DNA of 64,000 nucleotides from Pectobacterium polaris (GTDB lineage: Bacteria; Pseudomonadota; Gammaproteobacteria; Enterobacterales; Enterobacteriaceae): NCBI RefSeq assembly GCF_002307355.1, contig NZ_CP017481.1, positions 186,001 to 250,000 on the forward strand. The letters are read 5' to 3'. The notes beneath the pieces were generated by a model that ran no database searches, had not been told where the DNA came from, and saw only the letters and a program-made list of their open reading frames with translations. The translations under genes were made by a program, and so were the position numbers. Each line of letters starts with the position of its first letter. The stretch's first letter is position 1. Positions 1 through 9,713 of this stretch are shown here, one piece after another.

Positions 1-432
1 CGCCACAGGCAAGGCTTTGGTATCCACAACCACATCAATGCGGTTTGCCGAGAGATCGTTAATGCACAGCTGACTTTTACGCAGACACGCGAGCGCGAGC
101 GACAGATGAAACTCCTCGCTCTTTACCGTCACGCCCGGCATCTCATAGCTGACATTTTTCAGCGTTAAATCACGCCAGCCGCCGCTCACGCTGGCAATAT
201 CCAACCCCGGCACCACCCGTGCTGCGGTATTCAGCAACAGATGCAGGCCCGGCGTGGTGCCTACCAACAATCCCAGCCCAACCACGAGCAGCAGTAAGAA
301 GGCAACAAACCCAATGCCGACTCTTTTCCACCAGCGCCCTTTTCGTGCTGGCGTCGTCGTCGCGTTATCCTGTGCGACGTGTTCTTCTGTCACCGGATCC
401 TGGGCTTTTTTTTCGTTTTTCTCATCCATCAT
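1..432 (-). CDS. tamB: TamB, translocation and assembly module inner-membrane subunit (5' part only)
   Basis: Only the first 144 codons are in the window; the gene continues past base 1. The start is the ATG at 432-430, which overlaps the tamA stop as ATGA, so the two genes are translationally coupled. The product begins with a charged cytoplasmic tail (MMDEKNEKK...), then a single hydrophobic segment at about residues 35-55 ([20 protein letters not shown]), as expected for an AsmA-like protein anchored in the inner membrane and spanning the periplasm. In the family, TamB works with the outer-membrane protein TamA in assembling some outer-membrane proteins and in phospholipid transport. The tamA-tamB order and the N-terminal anchor make the call firm. 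Confidence 0.93.
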   Translation of the reverse strand, partial: MMDEKNEKKAQDPVTEEHVAQDNATTTPARKGRWWKRVGIGFVAFLLLLVVGLGLLVGTTPGLHLLLNTAARVVPGLDIASVSGGWRDLTLKNVSYEMPGVTVKSEEFHLSLALACLRKSQLCINDLSANRIDVVVDTKALPVA

Positions 433-2270
433 AATTCAGGCCCCAGCGCGATATAGAACTGAACATCGTTCTTCTTCTCTGCATCGCCGATCGGCATAGC
501 AACATCGAGTTTCACTGGGCCAATCGGCGAGGCCCAGCGTACGCCGACGCCCGTGCCGGTCTTGAAGTTACTGCGTTTGATGTCATTCACTGCTTCACCT
601 GAATCAACAAAAACTGCGCCCCACCATTTTCCCGTGACGTTGTATTGGTATTCGAGCGAGCCGGTCGCCAGCTTGGACGCACCGGTCAGTTTGCCGTCGC
701 TGTCGCGCGGCGAAATCGATTTGTACTTATAGCCACGGATGCTGCGATCGCCACCGGCAAAGAAACGCAGTGAAGGCGGAACGCGGGAGAAATTATTGGT
801 TTCAATCCAGCCCAGATTACCGCGCGCGACAAAACGGTGTTTATCCGCCAGCGTACGAATCCAGACGTTTTGCGCCTGAACCACGGCAAAGTCGATATCC
901 GATCCCCAAATGGTGTCAGAAATATCGATAGAATAGCGCTGCGTATCGCCCCACACCGGCATTAGCCCGCCGCGTTGGCGAGTTCGGTTAATGCTGACGC
1001 CCGGATAGATCAGCATCGTGGTATCCGTCACGCTTGCCTGCGTAAAGTGATCGAGGCTCCAGCGCAGGTTAATCGCCCGTTGCCAGTCGCTGGAGAGATC
1101 CCAGTAGCGCGCCACGTTCAGCGTGGTGCCATCGGATTTGGTATCGTTGAGATCTTCGCGCTTGAAACCGCCTTGCAGCAGGTAATACTGTTCAAGCGGG
1201 TTCTTCAGTAAGGGGATTTTGTAGCTAAAATCGAGCGATTGCTCCGGCGCGGACACGCTCAGGCTGCTTTCCAGACTGTGGCCCCGTGAATTCACCCAAG
1301 GTTTATTCCAGGTCGTTTTAAAGCGTGGGCCAACATCCGTGGCATAGCCGACCCCGGTTTCAATACGGTTACGGGTTCGTGGCGTCACCACGGCTTCCAG
1401 CGGTAGTACCTTGGAGCTTTTTGACCGTTCGAAATCAGGCGAGACCACGACAGAGTTAAACCACCCCGTTGCAGAAAGACGGCGGTTTAACTCACCGAGA
1501 TCTTCACTGGTGTAAGCGTCACCTTCGTGAAACGGCACCAGATTTTGCAGATAGTCATCGCGGATTTGTGCGCCCTGAAAATGTACGGCACCAAAGCGAT
1601 AGCGCTCACCGCTGTCAAAGTCGATATCCCAAAACGCCTCTCTCTCTTCCCGCATCACGCCAAGCTGGCTTTGCTGGAAGCGCGCATCGAAATAGCCTTT
1701 GCGTAATGACAAACCGTTCAGCCCGCTTTTAAAACGATCGAAATCACCGTGGTTCAGCACCGAACCGATTTCAGGGCGATCGTCTTTAACCAGCTGTTGG
1801 TAGTCTTTATCGTCATGCGCACCGCCGCGCAGGGTGATATTCACCCCGGCAATTTTTACCGGTTCACCGGGAGTCACGGTGGCAATCAATACGGGTCGTC
1901 CGCCATTAACGGCAGGCCGGAATTCGAAACCAATCTGTGGATCGTAGTAGCCGAGCGCGCGCAATCCTTGACGGATCGCTTCATCGACGCGTGAGCGGAA
2001 ACGCCCATCGGCATTAATCTCATCGACCGAAATGGTCGATAAGCGTGCCCGTACATTCTTTTGTAACTGCCCTTCCAGCCCCATGACTTGCAGACGCACA
2101 TTCGCCGCCTGGCTCTCTGGGGCCAGCATCAGCAGCGCACACATCAGGCCAAGAACCCGGTATCGTGGCGCACCGCAGCCAGCAAAGCTATTTTTTTGTC
2201 CTGCTATGCCTTTTTGCCCGGTAACGCTTTTTTTTCCAATGAAACTTTTCGTTGAGATGAAAATAGTCAC
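429..2270 (-). CDS. tamA: TamA, Omp85-family outer-membrane assembly factor
   Basis: A 613-residue protein with three N-terminal POTRA domains (roughly residues 55-300) and a C-terminal 16-strand Omp85 barrel ending in the motif region [17 protein letters not shown] and the terminal strand FYIALGPEL. It matches E. coli TamA closely over its whole length. It differs at the N terminus, where about 37 extra residues rich in Gly, Lys and Ser precede the hydrophobic signal core [17 protein letters not shown]. The chosen GTG start has a good ribosome site (AGGGAG, 5-6 nt upstream). No ATG directly precedes the signal core, so the long n-region may be real. TamA partners TamB, encoded immediately downstream with a 4-base overlap. 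Confidence 0.95.
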   Translation of the reverse strand: MTIFISTKSFIGKKSVTGQKGIAGQKNSFAGCGAPRYRVLGLMCALLMLAPESQAANVRLQVMGLEGQLQKNVRARLSTISVDEINADGRFRSRVDEAIRQGLRALGYYDPQIGFEFRPAVNGGRPVLIATVTPGEPVKIAGVNITLRGGAHDDKDYQQLVKDDRPEIGSVLNHGDFDRFKSGLNGLSLRKGYFDARFQQSQLGVMREEREAFWDIDFDSGERYRFGAVHFQGAQIRDDYLQNLVPFHEGDAYTSEDLGELNRRLSATGWFNSVVVSPDFERSKSSKVLPLEAVVTPRTRNRIETGVGYATDVGPRFKTTWNKPWVNSRGHSLESSLSVSAPEQSLDFSYKIPLLKNPLEQYYLLQGGFKREDLNDTKSDGTTLNVARYWDLSSDWQRAINLRWSLDHFTQASVTDTTMLIYPGVSINRTRQRGGLMPVWGDTQRYSIDISDTIWGSDIDFAVVQAQNVWIRTLADKHRFVARGNLGWIETNNFSRVPPSLRFFAGGDRSIRGYKYKSISPRDSDGKLTGASKLATGSLEYQYNVTGKWWGAVFVDSGEAVNDIKRSNFKTGTGVGVRWASPIGPVKLDVAMPIGDAEKKNDVQFYIALGPEL

Positions 2271-2602
2271 TGAGCTCCCTGATAAATCGGTCTGTCGCCT
2301 AAAACCTATAGCATGGCTTTTATCACTTCGCCCGCCGCATTGACGGCCGTCGCTTTACGCTTACCTGACAATCCGCCACGCAGCGCCGAAATCTCCTACC
2401 AACTTTGCATGATATTAGTGATAAATACTAATTTTCTATCTTAAGAATAGATTTTCACCTACAAACATCAATATGCGGCATTACAGATAAACATTACCTT
2501 AACATTAAACACCATGAAGATATAAAGACAGCACCTTGCTTCTTGGTTATGCTTTCCATGAAAGCGGGTTATTTACCCAGTCTAGCTGGAGTTAACAACG
2601 TG
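2271..2602. other. tamA/msrA divergent intergenic region
   Basis: This 332-base gap separates two divergent genes and must hold both promoters. The middle part (about 2400-2520) is clearly AT-rich, with a short palindrome CTATCTTAAGAATAG. No convincing coding sequence is visible. A reading frame that extends msrA upstream to 2543 lacks similarity to MsrA and is not accepted as coding. Confidence 0.6.
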
Positions 2603-3241
2603 ATGAATTCAATTGATAAAACGCAGCGGATTACGCAATCCGATGCTTTACCGGGGCGTTCCACCCCTATGCCCGTCGCCAGGCTGCATGTCGTGCATGA
2701 ACATTCCATGACGCATGTGCCGGACTCGATGTCTGTCGCGATTTTTGCGATGGGCTGCTTCTGGGGCGCGGAGCGTTTGTTCTGGCAACAGCCGGGGATC
2801 CACAGCACGGCGGCGGGTTACATCGGCGGTTATACCCCCAACCCGACCTACCGTGAAGTGTGCAGCGGGCAGACCGACCACGCCGAAGCGGTGCGTGTCG
2901 TTTTCGATCCTACGGTGATCGGCTACGAACAGTTGCTGCAACTGTTCTGGGAAAATCACGACCCCGCGCAGGGTATGCGTCAGGGCGGGGATATCGGCAG
3001 TCAGTACCGTTCCGCTATCTATACGCTCACGCCTGAGCAAGAACAGGCGGCACAGGAAAGCCTTCAACGCTTTCAGCAGGCGATGAGGGAAAACGGTGAC
3101 GGCCGCGCCATCAGCACAGAAATCGAGCCTGCGGGTCCGTTCTATTACGCGGAAGACGATCACCAGCAATACCTGTACAAGAACCCGAACGGCTACTGTG
3201 GATTAGGCGGCATCGGCGTCTGTCTTCCGCCTCAGCGTTGA
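2603..3241 (+). CDS. msrA: Peptide methionine sulfoxide reductase MsrA
   Basis: A 212-residue cytoplasmic enzyme that reduces methionine-S-sulfoxide in proteins and free form, using thioredoxin. The catalytic cysteine is C52 in the signature GCFWG. The downstream segment [15 protein letters not shown] and the C-terminal tail [13 protein letters not shown], which carries the resolving cysteines, are typical. The frame is open from 2543, but the ATG at 2603 gives exactly the E. coli length (212) and an N terminus alignable with it, and GGAG lies 11-12 bases upstream. It is divergent from tamA, as in E. coli. Confidence 0.96.
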   Translation: MNSIDKTQRITQSDALPGRSTPMPVARLHVVHEHSMTHVPDSMSVAIFAMGCFWGAERLFWQQPGIHSTAAGYIGGYTPNPTYREVCSGQTDHAEAVRVVFDPTVIGYEQLLQLFWENHDPAQGMRQGGDIGSQYRSAIYTLTPEQEQAAQESLQRFQQAMRENGDGRAISTEIEPAGPFYYAEDDHQQYLYKNPNGYCGLGGIGVCLPPQR

Positions 3242-3282
3242 CCACTGGCGGTAATTTCACCGCTCCTGCTATACTGCGTCCG

Positions 3283-3306
3283 AACCGGGCGGATCGTTGC
3301 CCGGTT
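3283..3306 (+). terminator. Probable msrA terminator hairpin
   Basis: An 8-bp perfect inverted repeat AACCGGGC ... GCCCGGTT with an 8-base loop starts 42 bases after the msrA stop. The following bases (ATAGTCCTTC) contain only a weak T tract, so termination efficiency is uncertain. Confidence 0.5.
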
Positions 3307-3333
3307 ATAGTCCTTCAATTATTGCTATTAATT

Positions 3334-3460
3334 TATACTCTAAATAATTCGAGTTGCGTGAAGGCGGCAAGGGAAGGAGTCCCGATGAGCTTACTCAGGT
3401 AAGTGATTCGGGTGACTGAGTGTAGCCAACGCACAAGCAGCTTGAAGTATGACGAGTATA
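3334..3460 (+). repeat. ERIC (intergenic repeat unit), diverged copy
   Basis: A 127-base element bounded by TATACTC and GAGTATA, starting with the ERIC-typical TAAATAATTCGAGTTGC and ending CAGCTTGAAGTATGACGAG. The central part (GAAGGAGTCCCGATGAGC ... GGTAAGTGATTCGGG) is a diverged form of the ERIC core with compensating changes in both arms of the palindrome. It lies between msrA and paeA, upstream of the latter, so it may be transcribed into the paeA leader. A second, more canonical copy is at 9417-9541. Confidence 0.85.
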
Positions 3461-3514
3461 TTCACCTTTCTGAGGATCGCTGCGCTAACTTAGGCTCATG
3501 CGAAAACTTTAAAA

Positions 3515-4843
3515 ATGATGTTAAACAGTCTATTACTGATTCTTTTTCTTATTGCCATCAGTGCGTTTTTCTCGATTTCCGAGATCTCGCTGGCGGCATC
3601 CCGTAAAATTAAACTCAAACTGATGGCCGATGAGGGAAACCTCAATGCCGATCTGGTGCTCAAGTTTCAAGAAACGCCGGGCATCTTCTTTACCGTAATT
3701 CAAATTGGTGTCAACGCCGTCGCGATTCTGGCCGGTATCATCGGTGATGCGGCATTTTCCCCGACGTTTTCCATGTTGTTTGAACGCTTCATGTCACCCG
3801 AAGCCGCAGATAAAGTCAGTTTCATCTGCTCATTCGTCCTCGTCACCAGCCTGTTTATCCTGTTTGGCGATCTCACCCCGAAACGCATTGGTATGATTGC
3901 GCCGGAAACCGTCGCGGTTCGCATAATCAACCCCATGCGCTTCTGCCTGTTTCTCTTCCGTCCGCTGGTTTGGGTATTTAACGGCTTGGCTAACGTCATT
4001 TTCCGCCTGCTCAAGCTGCCAATGGTGCGCAAAGATGACATTACGTCCGATGATATTTATGCCGTAGTGGAAGCGGGTGCGCTGGCTGGCGTACTGCGTA
4101 AACAGGAACATGAGCTTATTGAGAACGTGTTCGAGCTGGAATCCCGTACGGTGCCGTCTTCGATGACCTCGCGCGAAAGCGTGGTCTATTTCGATCTGCG
4201 CGAGCAGGAAGACAGTATTAAGGAAAAGATCGCCCAGCAGCCACATTCCAAGTTTCTGGTTTGCGATGGCACGATCGATCAGATCATCGGCTACGTGGAT
4301 TCTAAAGACCTGCTGATTCGGGTGCTGGGAAATCAGAGCCTGACGCTGAGTAGCGGCGTACAGATTCGTCCGGCGCTGATCGTGCCGGATACGCTGACAC
4401 TGTCCGAAGCGTTAGAAAGCTTTAAAACCGCGGGCGAAGATTTCGCCGTTATTCTGAACGAATACGCGCTGATCGTCGGCATCATCACCCTTAACGACGT
4501 GATGACGACGCTGATGGGCGATCTCGTCGGTCAGGGAATGGAAGAACAGATTGTCGCACGCGACGAGAATTCATGGCTGGTTGAAGGCGGCACGCCAATA
4601 GAAGACGTGATGCGCGCGCTGAACATTGATGATTTCCCGCATTCCGGCAACTACGAAACCATCGGCGGCTTCATGATGTATACGCTGCGGAAAATCCCGA
4701 AACGTACCGATGCGGTGCGCTTCTCAGGCTATAAGTTTGAAGTGGTAGATATCGATAGCTACAAGATCGATCAGCTGCTGGTAACACGTCTGGAAGACCG
4801 CCCGATTGTCTCATCAAGCGCGAAGATTGATAGCGACGATTAA
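3515..4843 (+). CDS. paeA: PaeA/YtfL, CNNM-domain membrane protein (polyamine exporter family)
   Basis: A 442-residue inner-membrane protein nearly collinear with E. coli YtfL. The N-terminal half is a DUF21/CNNM transmembrane domain with helices at about 1-20, 60-85, 105-125 and 140-165. It is followed by two CBS domains (about 205-330) and a C-terminal CorC/HlyC-type transporter-associated domain (about 350-430). In enteric bacteria the family member YtfL (PaeA) was linked to cadaverine and putrescine efflux; that role is carried over by homology only. Two ATGs (3515 and 3518) are equally possible starts; the E. coli protein aligns from the second. Confidence 0.92.
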   Translation: MMLNSLLLILFLIAISAFFSISEISLAASRKIKLKLMADEGNLNADLVLKFQETPGIFFTVIQIGVNAVAILAGIIGDAAFSPTFSMLFERFMSPEAADKVSFICSFVLVTSLFILFGDLTPKRIGMIAPETVAVRIINPMRFCLFLFRPLVWVFNGLANVIFRLLKLPMVRKDDITSDDIYAVVEAGALAGVLRKQEHELIENVFELESRTVPSSMTSRESVVYFDLREQEDSIKEKIAQQPHSKFLVCDGTIDQIIGYVDSKDLLIRVLGNQSLTLSSGVQIRPALIVPDTLTLSEALESFKTAGEDFAVILNEYALIVGIITLNDVMTTLMGDLVGQGMEEQIVARDENSWLVEGGTPIEDVMRALNIDDFPHSGNYETIGGFMMYTLRKIPKRTDAVRFSGYKFEVVDIDSYKIDQLLVTRLEDRPIVSSSAKIDSDD

Positions 4844-4875
4844 CCGCTAACAGACATGCATATCATAAAAACCAG

Positions 4876-4900
4876 AACGGCCCGCTACGGGCCGTTTCTT
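4876..4900 (+). terminator. paeA/ytfK convergent terminator
   Basis: A strong 9-bp hairpin AACGGCCCG-CTA-CGGGCCGTT followed by TCTTTAT sits between the convergent genes paeA and ytfK. The T-rich tail favours the plus strand (paeA). The minus side has weaker A/T flanks, but it could act both ways. Confidence 0.8.
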
Positions 4901-4906
4901 TATCAC

Positions 4907-5113
4907 TTATCCCATCTCGGCCTGAAGCCGGATGACCTGGCGATTGACTTCTGACATCACCAGAAGATGCTGCTTATCCTGTTTCTTTGGCAATAGAATT
5001 TTGCCGTAGTCGAACTCAAAAGCACCAACCCCTTTTATGTACAGCCGCCCACGAAACAGGGTTTTCACATACTTGGCGACTTTCAAAGGATTGTAACGTT
5101 CGAAGATCCTCAT
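4907..5113 (-). CDS. ytfK: YtfK, DUF1107 stringent-response modulator
   Basis: A 68-residue protein with the same length as E. coli YtfK and near-identical segments ([41 protein letters not shown]). In E. coli, YtfK binds SpoT and favours (p)ppGpp accumulation under phosphate or fatty-acid starvation, and its expression responds to PhoB. It is convergent with paeA and divergent from ytfJ. A possible Pho-type direct repeat lies upstream at 5257-5277. Confidence 0.95.
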   Translation of the reverse strand: MRIFERYNPLKVAKYVKTLFRGRLYIKGVGAFEFDYGKILLPKKQDKQHLLVMSEVNRQVIRLQAEMG

Positions 5114-5461
5114 CGTTTTACTCTCCCGTTTTATTTTTCTACGCTCTCCCTTTCGCCAACATGGCTGAGGTTCTGGAGCGCTAATGAGATAACGGATACT
5201 GCTAATTAGTACCGTAAAACAGTATTTAGTTCCCCACTATTCAGTATTCTTAACTGCTTTTACAGATTTTTACAGAGTAGTGTTTAAGGAAACCCCTAGT
5301 CATCAGTATAAACCTTCAAAAATAAGGGTTTTGTGCACTCGGGCACAAAGCGTTTTATCGCGGAGCAGGACAGACCAGTTTCCTGAATCTACGCTTATTC
5401 CATAGCCCGATATTTCCCATCATTGACATCGCATCGGGCCACCCACACTGAAGGACATACC
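5114..5461. other. ytfK/ytfJ divergent intergenic region
   Basis: A 348-base gap without a supported gene. It holds a direct repeat of CTGTAAAA facing ytfK (5257-5277) and an inverted repeat TTTGTGC-ACTCG-GGCACAAA near 5330-5348 on the ytfJ side. Both strands need promoters here. Confidence 0.55.
5257..5277 (-). promoter_or_regulatory. Possible Pho-box-like repeat upstream of ytfK
   Basis: Read on the minus strand the site is CTGTAAAAATCTGTAAAA, two CTGTNA half-sites in tandem. PhoB boxes have 11-bp periodicity; here the CTGT units are 10 bp apart, so the match is imperfect. The idea rests on the known PhoB dependence of E. coli ytfK. Confidence 0.35.
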
Positions 5462-6040
5462 ATGATAAAAATACGCCACCTGCTCCTCGCGCTCTCTATC
5501 ACGCCTCTGTTGGGGCTGCTCTCACTCCCAGCTTCGGCCCATACGCTGGTACTTAACCAATTGGTTCCTCCCGTCGGCGTCGCAGACCGGGGAGAACTTC
5601 AGTACCTTAATAATCAGTTTAGTTATAAAAACTGGAACAGCGCGCAGTTACCCGGAAAAGTACGGGTGATACAACATATCGCTGGCCGCACCTCTGCCAA
5701 AGAGATGAACGATCCACTCATCTCCGCACTGAAGGCCGCTAACCTACCGCATGATTATTACCAAACGACGACAATCGTGAATACCGACGATGCCATCATT
5801 GGCACCAGCATGTTTGTGCGCAGTAGCCTTGAGGACAACAAGAAAGCCTTCCCGTGGTCGCAATTTATTGTCGATAGCAACGGTAACGTGCGGAAGAGTT
5901 GGCAGCTCCAGCCACAAAGCTCGGCTATCGCGGTGCTGGATAAACAGGGGAAAATCCGTTTCGTGAAGGATGGCGCGTTGAGCGGACAGGAAGTGCAGCA
6001 GGTGATGTCCCTGCTGCGCCAGTTACTGGAAGAGAAATAA
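5462..6040 (+). CDS. ytfJ: YtfJ family periplasmic protein
   Basis: A 192-residue secreted protein. The N terminus (MIKIRHLLLALSITPLLGLLSLPASAHT) is a classic Sec signal peptide with cleavage after ASA. The mature part shows the YtfJ pattern, including FSYKNWNSAQLPGKVRVIQHIAGRTSAKE, a thioredoxin-like fold region without a CXXC pair. Its biochemical role is unknown. The ATG at 5462 was chosen over an in-frame upstream ATG (5423) because it begins the signal peptide and matches the E. coli N terminus. Confidence 0.88.
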   Translation: MIKIRHLLLALSITPLLGLLSLPASAHTLVLNQLVPPVGVADRGELQYLNNQFSYKNWNSAQLPGKVRVIQHIAGRTSAKEMNDPLISALKAANLPHDYYQTTTIVNTDDAIIGTSMFVRSSLEDNKKAFPWSQFIVDSNGNVRKSWQLQPQSSAIAVLDKQGKIRFVKDGALSGQEVQQVMSLLRQLLEEK

Positions 6041-6060
6041 CGAATCTAGACTCTAGCTGA

Positions 6061-6801
6061 TTAAAATAAAGAGACGCGAAAGCCGGGGTTGAGGAACGAT
6101 TCACGTGGCGTGTAGGACAGCGGACGCCCTTGCCAATCGTTAACCTGCGCCCCGGCGGCGACTGCCACCGCATGACCTGCCGCGGTATCCCAGATGTTAG
6201 TCGCCCCGAAGCGTGGGTAAAGTTGCGCTTCGCCTTCCGCCACCAAACAAAATTTTAGCGATGACCCAATCGCCACCGTCTGGTGTTCGCCCAGTTGGCT
6301 GAGATAGTCCTTTAATTCCCGATCGGCATGAGAGCGGCTGACCACAACCAGCGGCAGACTAGCCTGCTTCACCGTAATCTGCCGACGCTGGCCGCTCTCT
6401 TCTTTCCAAGCTTTGCCGTCCGCCGCAGAATACATCACGCCCGTAACCGGCACATACACCACGCCCAGCACGGCTTCACCGTTCTCGATCAGCGCAATAT
6501 TCACCGTAAATTCGCCATTGCGGCTGAGGAACTCTTTGGTGCCGTCCAGCGGATCGACCAACCAATAGCGCTGCCAGTGCCGACGGATTTCCCATTCAGG
6601 CGGATCTTCTTCTGACAGCAAAGGAATATCGGGATACGCCGCAGCCAGCCCGTCCTTAATCACTCGATGCGCCGCAAGGTCAGCAGCAGTCACCGGTGAA
6701 TCGTCTTTCTTGTGCGCGACATCCACAGGATGTTGCCCTTCGTAAACCTGCATAATGGCGGCACCGGCGTCACGGGCCAGTTGGCAAATAGTTTCTAGCA
6801 T
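6061..6801 (-). CDS. cysQ: 3'(2'),5'-bisphosphate nucleotidase CysQ
   Basis: A 246-residue inositol-monophosphatase-superfamily enzyme that hydrolyses PAP, the by-product of PAPS use in sulfate assimilation, to AMP. Metal-binding motifs are visible: [11 protein letters not shown] near residue 65 and [12 protein letters not shown] near residue 80. The superfamily C-terminal motif [18 protein letters not shown] is near residue 205. Size and sequence match E. coli CysQ. It is divergent from cpdB, an arrangement conserved in enterobacteria. Confidence 0.95.
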   Translation of the reverse strand: MLETICQLARDAGAAIMQVYEGQHPVDVAHKKDDSPVTAADLAAHRVIKDGLAAAYPDIPLLSEEDPPEWEIRRHWQRYWLVDPLDGTKEFLSRNGEFTVNIALIENGEAVLGVVYVPVTGVMYSAADGKAWKEESGQRRQITVKQASLPLVVVSRSHADRELKDYLSQLGEHQTVAIGSSLKFCLVAEGEAQLYPRFGATNIWDTAAGHAVAVAAGAQVNDWQGRPLSYTPRESFLNPGFRVSLF

Positions 6802-7005
6802 GATCGACCTCGTCGTTATGGGTTGCGCGTAACGCAGACTTCATCTCTGTCATTCATTATACATCTGTGAGGCAATCTACGATTATTGCCATTATTGATG
6901 TCATCCTCAGCATTTAGAGACGATAATCACTTTAACTTCATCATGATATGAAAAACACCCCCGATCGCCTCACGCGTCGACAATTACCTCACAAGGAGTT
7001 ACGCA

Positions 7006-8958
7006 ATGAAGCATTCACTGGCACTCAGCCTGCTTGCTACGCTGGTCGCCACGACCGTTCATGCCGCTACTGTTGATCTGCGGGTATTGGAAACCACCGA
7101 TCTACACAGCAATATGATGGATTTCGATTACTACAAGGATACGCCAACCGATAAATTTGGTCTGGTGCGTACCGCCAGCCTGATTCACGCCGCACGCGAA
7201 CAAGCCACCAACAGCGTGCTGGTGGATAACGGCGATCTGATCCAAGGCAGCCCGTTAGGCGATTACATGGCCTCGAAGGGGCTGAAAGCGGGCGACGTGC
7301 ACCCGGTTTATCAGGCGATGAACACGCTGGATTATTCTGTCGGCAACATCGGTAACCACGAATTCAACTATGGTCTGGACTATCTGCACAAGGCGCTGTC
7401 CGGCGCGAAATTCCCTTATGTGAATGCCAATGTGCTGGATGCGAAAACGGGTAAACCGCTGTTTACGCCTTACCACATTGAAAACAAGTCAGTTACGGAT
7501 CGCGATGGCAAACAGCATACCCTGCGTATCGGCTATATTGGTTTCGTCCCGCCGCAGGTCATGGTGTGGGATAAAGCTAATCTGACAGGAAAAGTCACCG
7601 TCGAAGACATCACGGAGAGTGCCAAAAAGTGGGTGCCGGAAATGCGTAAGCAAGGTGCCGATCTAGTGATCGTTATCCCTCACTCCGGCCTTTCTGCCGA
7701 GCCGTATAAGGCGATGGCGGAAAACTCGGTTTACTACCTCAGCCAAATTCCTGGGGTCGACGCGATCATGTTCGGCCATGCTCACGCCGTTTTCCCTAGC
7801 AATGACTTTGCGAACATCAAGGGTGCCGACATCAAACAGGGAACGCTCAACGGCGTGCCTGCGGTGATGCCGGGGCAATGGGGTGACCACCTCGGCGTCG
7901 TCGATTTCACGCTGAATAACGACAGCGGCACATGGAAGGTGGAACAGGCGAAAGCGGAAGCCAGACCGATCTATGACAAAGCGCAGAAGAAATCACTGGC
8001 GGCGGAAGACGACAAACTGGTGAAAGTGCTGTCCGATGCGCACCAGAATACGCGCGAGTTTGTCAGCAAGCCTATCGGCAAATCCGCCGACAACATGTAT
8101 AGCTACCTGTCGCTGATTCAGGACGATCCTACCGTGCAGATCGTCAACAATGCGCAGCGCGCCTATGTCGAACACTTTATTCAGGGCGATCCCGATCTGG
8201 CCGATCTGCCGGTACTTTCCGCCGCCGCACCGTTTAAAGCCGGTGGACGTAAAAACGATCCGGCCAGCTATGTCGAAGTAGAAAAAGGCCAGCTCACCTT
8301 CCGTAACGCTGCCGATCTGTATCTCTACCCGAATACGCTGGTGGTGGTGAAAGTCAACGGACAGCAGGTGCAGGAGTGGCTGGAATGCTCTGCGGGTCAG
8401 TTCAAACAAATCGATCCAAGCAAGCGCGAACCACAATCCTTACTCAACTGGGACGGCTTCCGCACCTATAACTTCGACGTGATCGATGGTGTTAATTATC
8501 AGATTGATGTGACGCAGCCTGCCCGCTATGACAGCGAGTGCGCATTGATCAATGATAAATCGCACCGTATCAAAGGGCTGACGTTTAACGGCAAACCGAT
8601 CGATCCCAAAGCGACCTTCCTGATCGCCACCAATAACTATCGCGCCTACGGTGAGAAATTTGCCGGTACGGGTGAGAAGTACGTGGCCTTCGCCTCGCCG
8701 GATGAAAACCGCTCTGTTCTGGCGGCTTACATCAGCGCGGAAACGCAAAAATCGGGAGAAGTGAAGCCGCAGGCGGATAACAACTGGCGTCTGGCCCCTA
8801 TCGTCAGCGATACGCCGCTGGATATCCGTTTTGAAACCTCACCGTCTGAGAAAGCCACGGCGTTTATCAAAGAGAAAGCACAGTACCCGATGACGTCCGT
8901 CGGCAATGACGAAACGGGCTTTGCGGTTTATCGCCTTGACCTGCAACACGCGAAATAA
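7006..8958 (+). CDS. cpdB: Periplasmic 2',3'-cyclic-nucleotide 2'-phosphodiesterase/3'-nucleotidase
   Basis: A 650-residue exported bifunctional enzyme (E. coli 647) that opens 2',3'-cyclic nucleotides and removes 3'-phosphates, letting the cell scavenge extracellular nucleotides. A signal peptide ends at VHAAT. The calcineurin-like metallophosphatase domain follows with motifs [10 protein letters not shown] (about residue 29), [27 protein letters not shown] and [10 protein letters not shown]. The 5'-nucleotidase C-terminal domain covers about 360-560. A strong ribosome site (AAGGAG) precedes the ATG. Confidence 0.96.
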   Translation: MKHSLALSLLATLVATTVHAATVDLRVLETTDLHSNMMDFDYYKDTPTDKFGLVRTASLIHAAREQATNSVLVDNGDLIQGSPLGDYMASKGLKAGDVHPVYQAMNTLDYSVGNIGNHEFNYGLDYLHKALSGAKFPYVNANVLDAKTGKPLFTPYHIENKSVTDRDGKQHTLRIGYIGFVPPQVMVWDKANLTGKVTVEDITESAKKWVPEMRKQGADLVIVIPHSGLSAEPYKAMAENSVYYLSQIPGVDAIMFGHAHAVFPSNDFANIKGADIKQGTLNGVPAVMPGQWGDHLGVVDFTLNNDSGTWKVEQAKAEARPIYDKAQKKSLAAEDDKLVKVLSDAHQNTREFVSKPIGKSADNMYSYLSLIQDDPTVQIVNNAQRAYVEHFIQGDPDLADLPVLSAAAPFKAGGRKNDPASYVEVEKGQLTFRNAADLYLYPNTLVVVKVNGQQVQEWLECSAGQFKQIDPSKREPQSLLNWDGFRTYNFDVIDGVNYQIDVTQPARYDSECALINDKSHRIKGLTFNGKPIDPKATFLIATNNYRAYGEKFAGTGEKYVAFASPDENRSVLAAYISAETQKSGEVKPQADNNWRLAPIVSDTPLDIRFETSPSEKATAFIKEKAQYPMTSVGNDETGFAVYRLDLQHAK

Positions 8959-8980
8959 AGACTGACAGCGATGTCATCCA

Positions 8981-9006
8981 CAGGCTCCTGTTTCGGCAGG
9001 AGCCTG
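8981..9006. terminator. cpdB/ytfH convergent terminator
   Basis: A perfect 10-bp inverted repeat CAGGCTCCTG-TTTCGG-CAGGAGCCTG lies between the convergent genes cpdB and ytfH. There is no long T tract on either side, but the position and stem strength support a bidirectional terminator. Confidence 0.65.
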
Positions 9007-9016
9007 AATAGTGGTC

Positions 9017-9400
9017 TTATAGCGGCTCAACCGCACTATTTGCTGACGCATCAAACTTCTGTTGGGACAACAGCACGTTATCCATATTCTGCTCGGCCCA
9101 ATAGGTAAGTTCAGCAATCGGCTTGGCCAGCGTTTTTCCCATCGCTGTTGAGGCATATTCCACCGTCACCGGAATGGTTGGGAAGACGGTTCGTTCGACA
9201 AAACCGTCGCGCACCAGATTCTTCAGCGTTTGTGACAGCACCTTTTGTGAAATCCCTTCCACGTCGCGTTTTAACTGATTAAAGCGCATCGGTCGTTCAA
9301 CCAGAATATTCAGAATCAGCAACGTCCATTTATCCCCCACGCGATCCAAAATCATACGGGTCGGGCAGTTTTGCGCATAAACATCATAGCGTTTGCTCAT
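9017..9400 (-). CDS. ytfH: HxlR/DUF24-family transcriptional regulator YtfH
   Basis: A 127-residue winged-helix regulator of the HxlR family (MarR-like fold). The signature NCPTRMILDRVGDKWTLLIL near residues 10-30, with a conserved N-terminal cysteine (C14), and the wing segment GISQKVLSQTLKNL are clear. In E. coli, ytfH is divergent from the quinone reductase gene qorB (ytfG). Here the divergent neighbour is a flavodoxin-type oxidoreductase gene, with an ERIC element in between, so the regulator may respond to electrophilic or quinone stress. That role is inference from context. Confidence 0.88.
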   Translation of the reverse strand: MSKRYDVYAQNCPTRMILDRVGDKWTLLILNILVERPMRFNQLKRDVEGISQKVLSQTLKNLVRDGFVERTVFPTIPVTVEYASTAMGKTLAKPIAELTYWAEQNMDNVLLSQQKFDASANSAVEPL

Positions 9401-9416
9401 TATCGAGTTTCCATCT

Positions 9417-9541
9417 GTACCCTAAATAATTCGAGTTGCGTGAAGGCGGCAACCGCACGAATCCCCAGGAGCTTACATAAGTAAGTGACTGGGGTGAGTA
9501 AGGGCGGCCAACGTACAAGCAGCTTGAAGTATGACGGGTAT
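9417..9541 (+). repeat. ERIC (intergenic repeat unit), near-canonical copy
   Basis: The element reads GTACCCTAAATAATTCGAGTTGC, then the canonical ERIC core (AATCCCCAGGAGCTTACATA and AAGTAAGTGACTGGGGTGAG, the regions used by standard ERIC primers), and ends GCTTGAAGTATGACGGGTA. It starts 17 bases upstream of the ytfH start codon and therefore sits inside the divergent ytfH/flavodoxin promoter region. The rest of the 313-base gap (9542-9713) shows no gene. Confidence 0.95.
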
Positions 9542-9713
9542 GGTTACCTTGAAGATACCAACTCACTTAAAAGTGCTGTCTTAACAGAACCATGAGGCTC
9601 CGATATAGTCCTCACATTATAGAGTTAGTATCCATTAGAAAGCACGTATCACTCGCAGGCTACATAACGGCCACGGCGTATCGTTGATAAACACAGAGAA
9701 ATGAGGATAGGTT

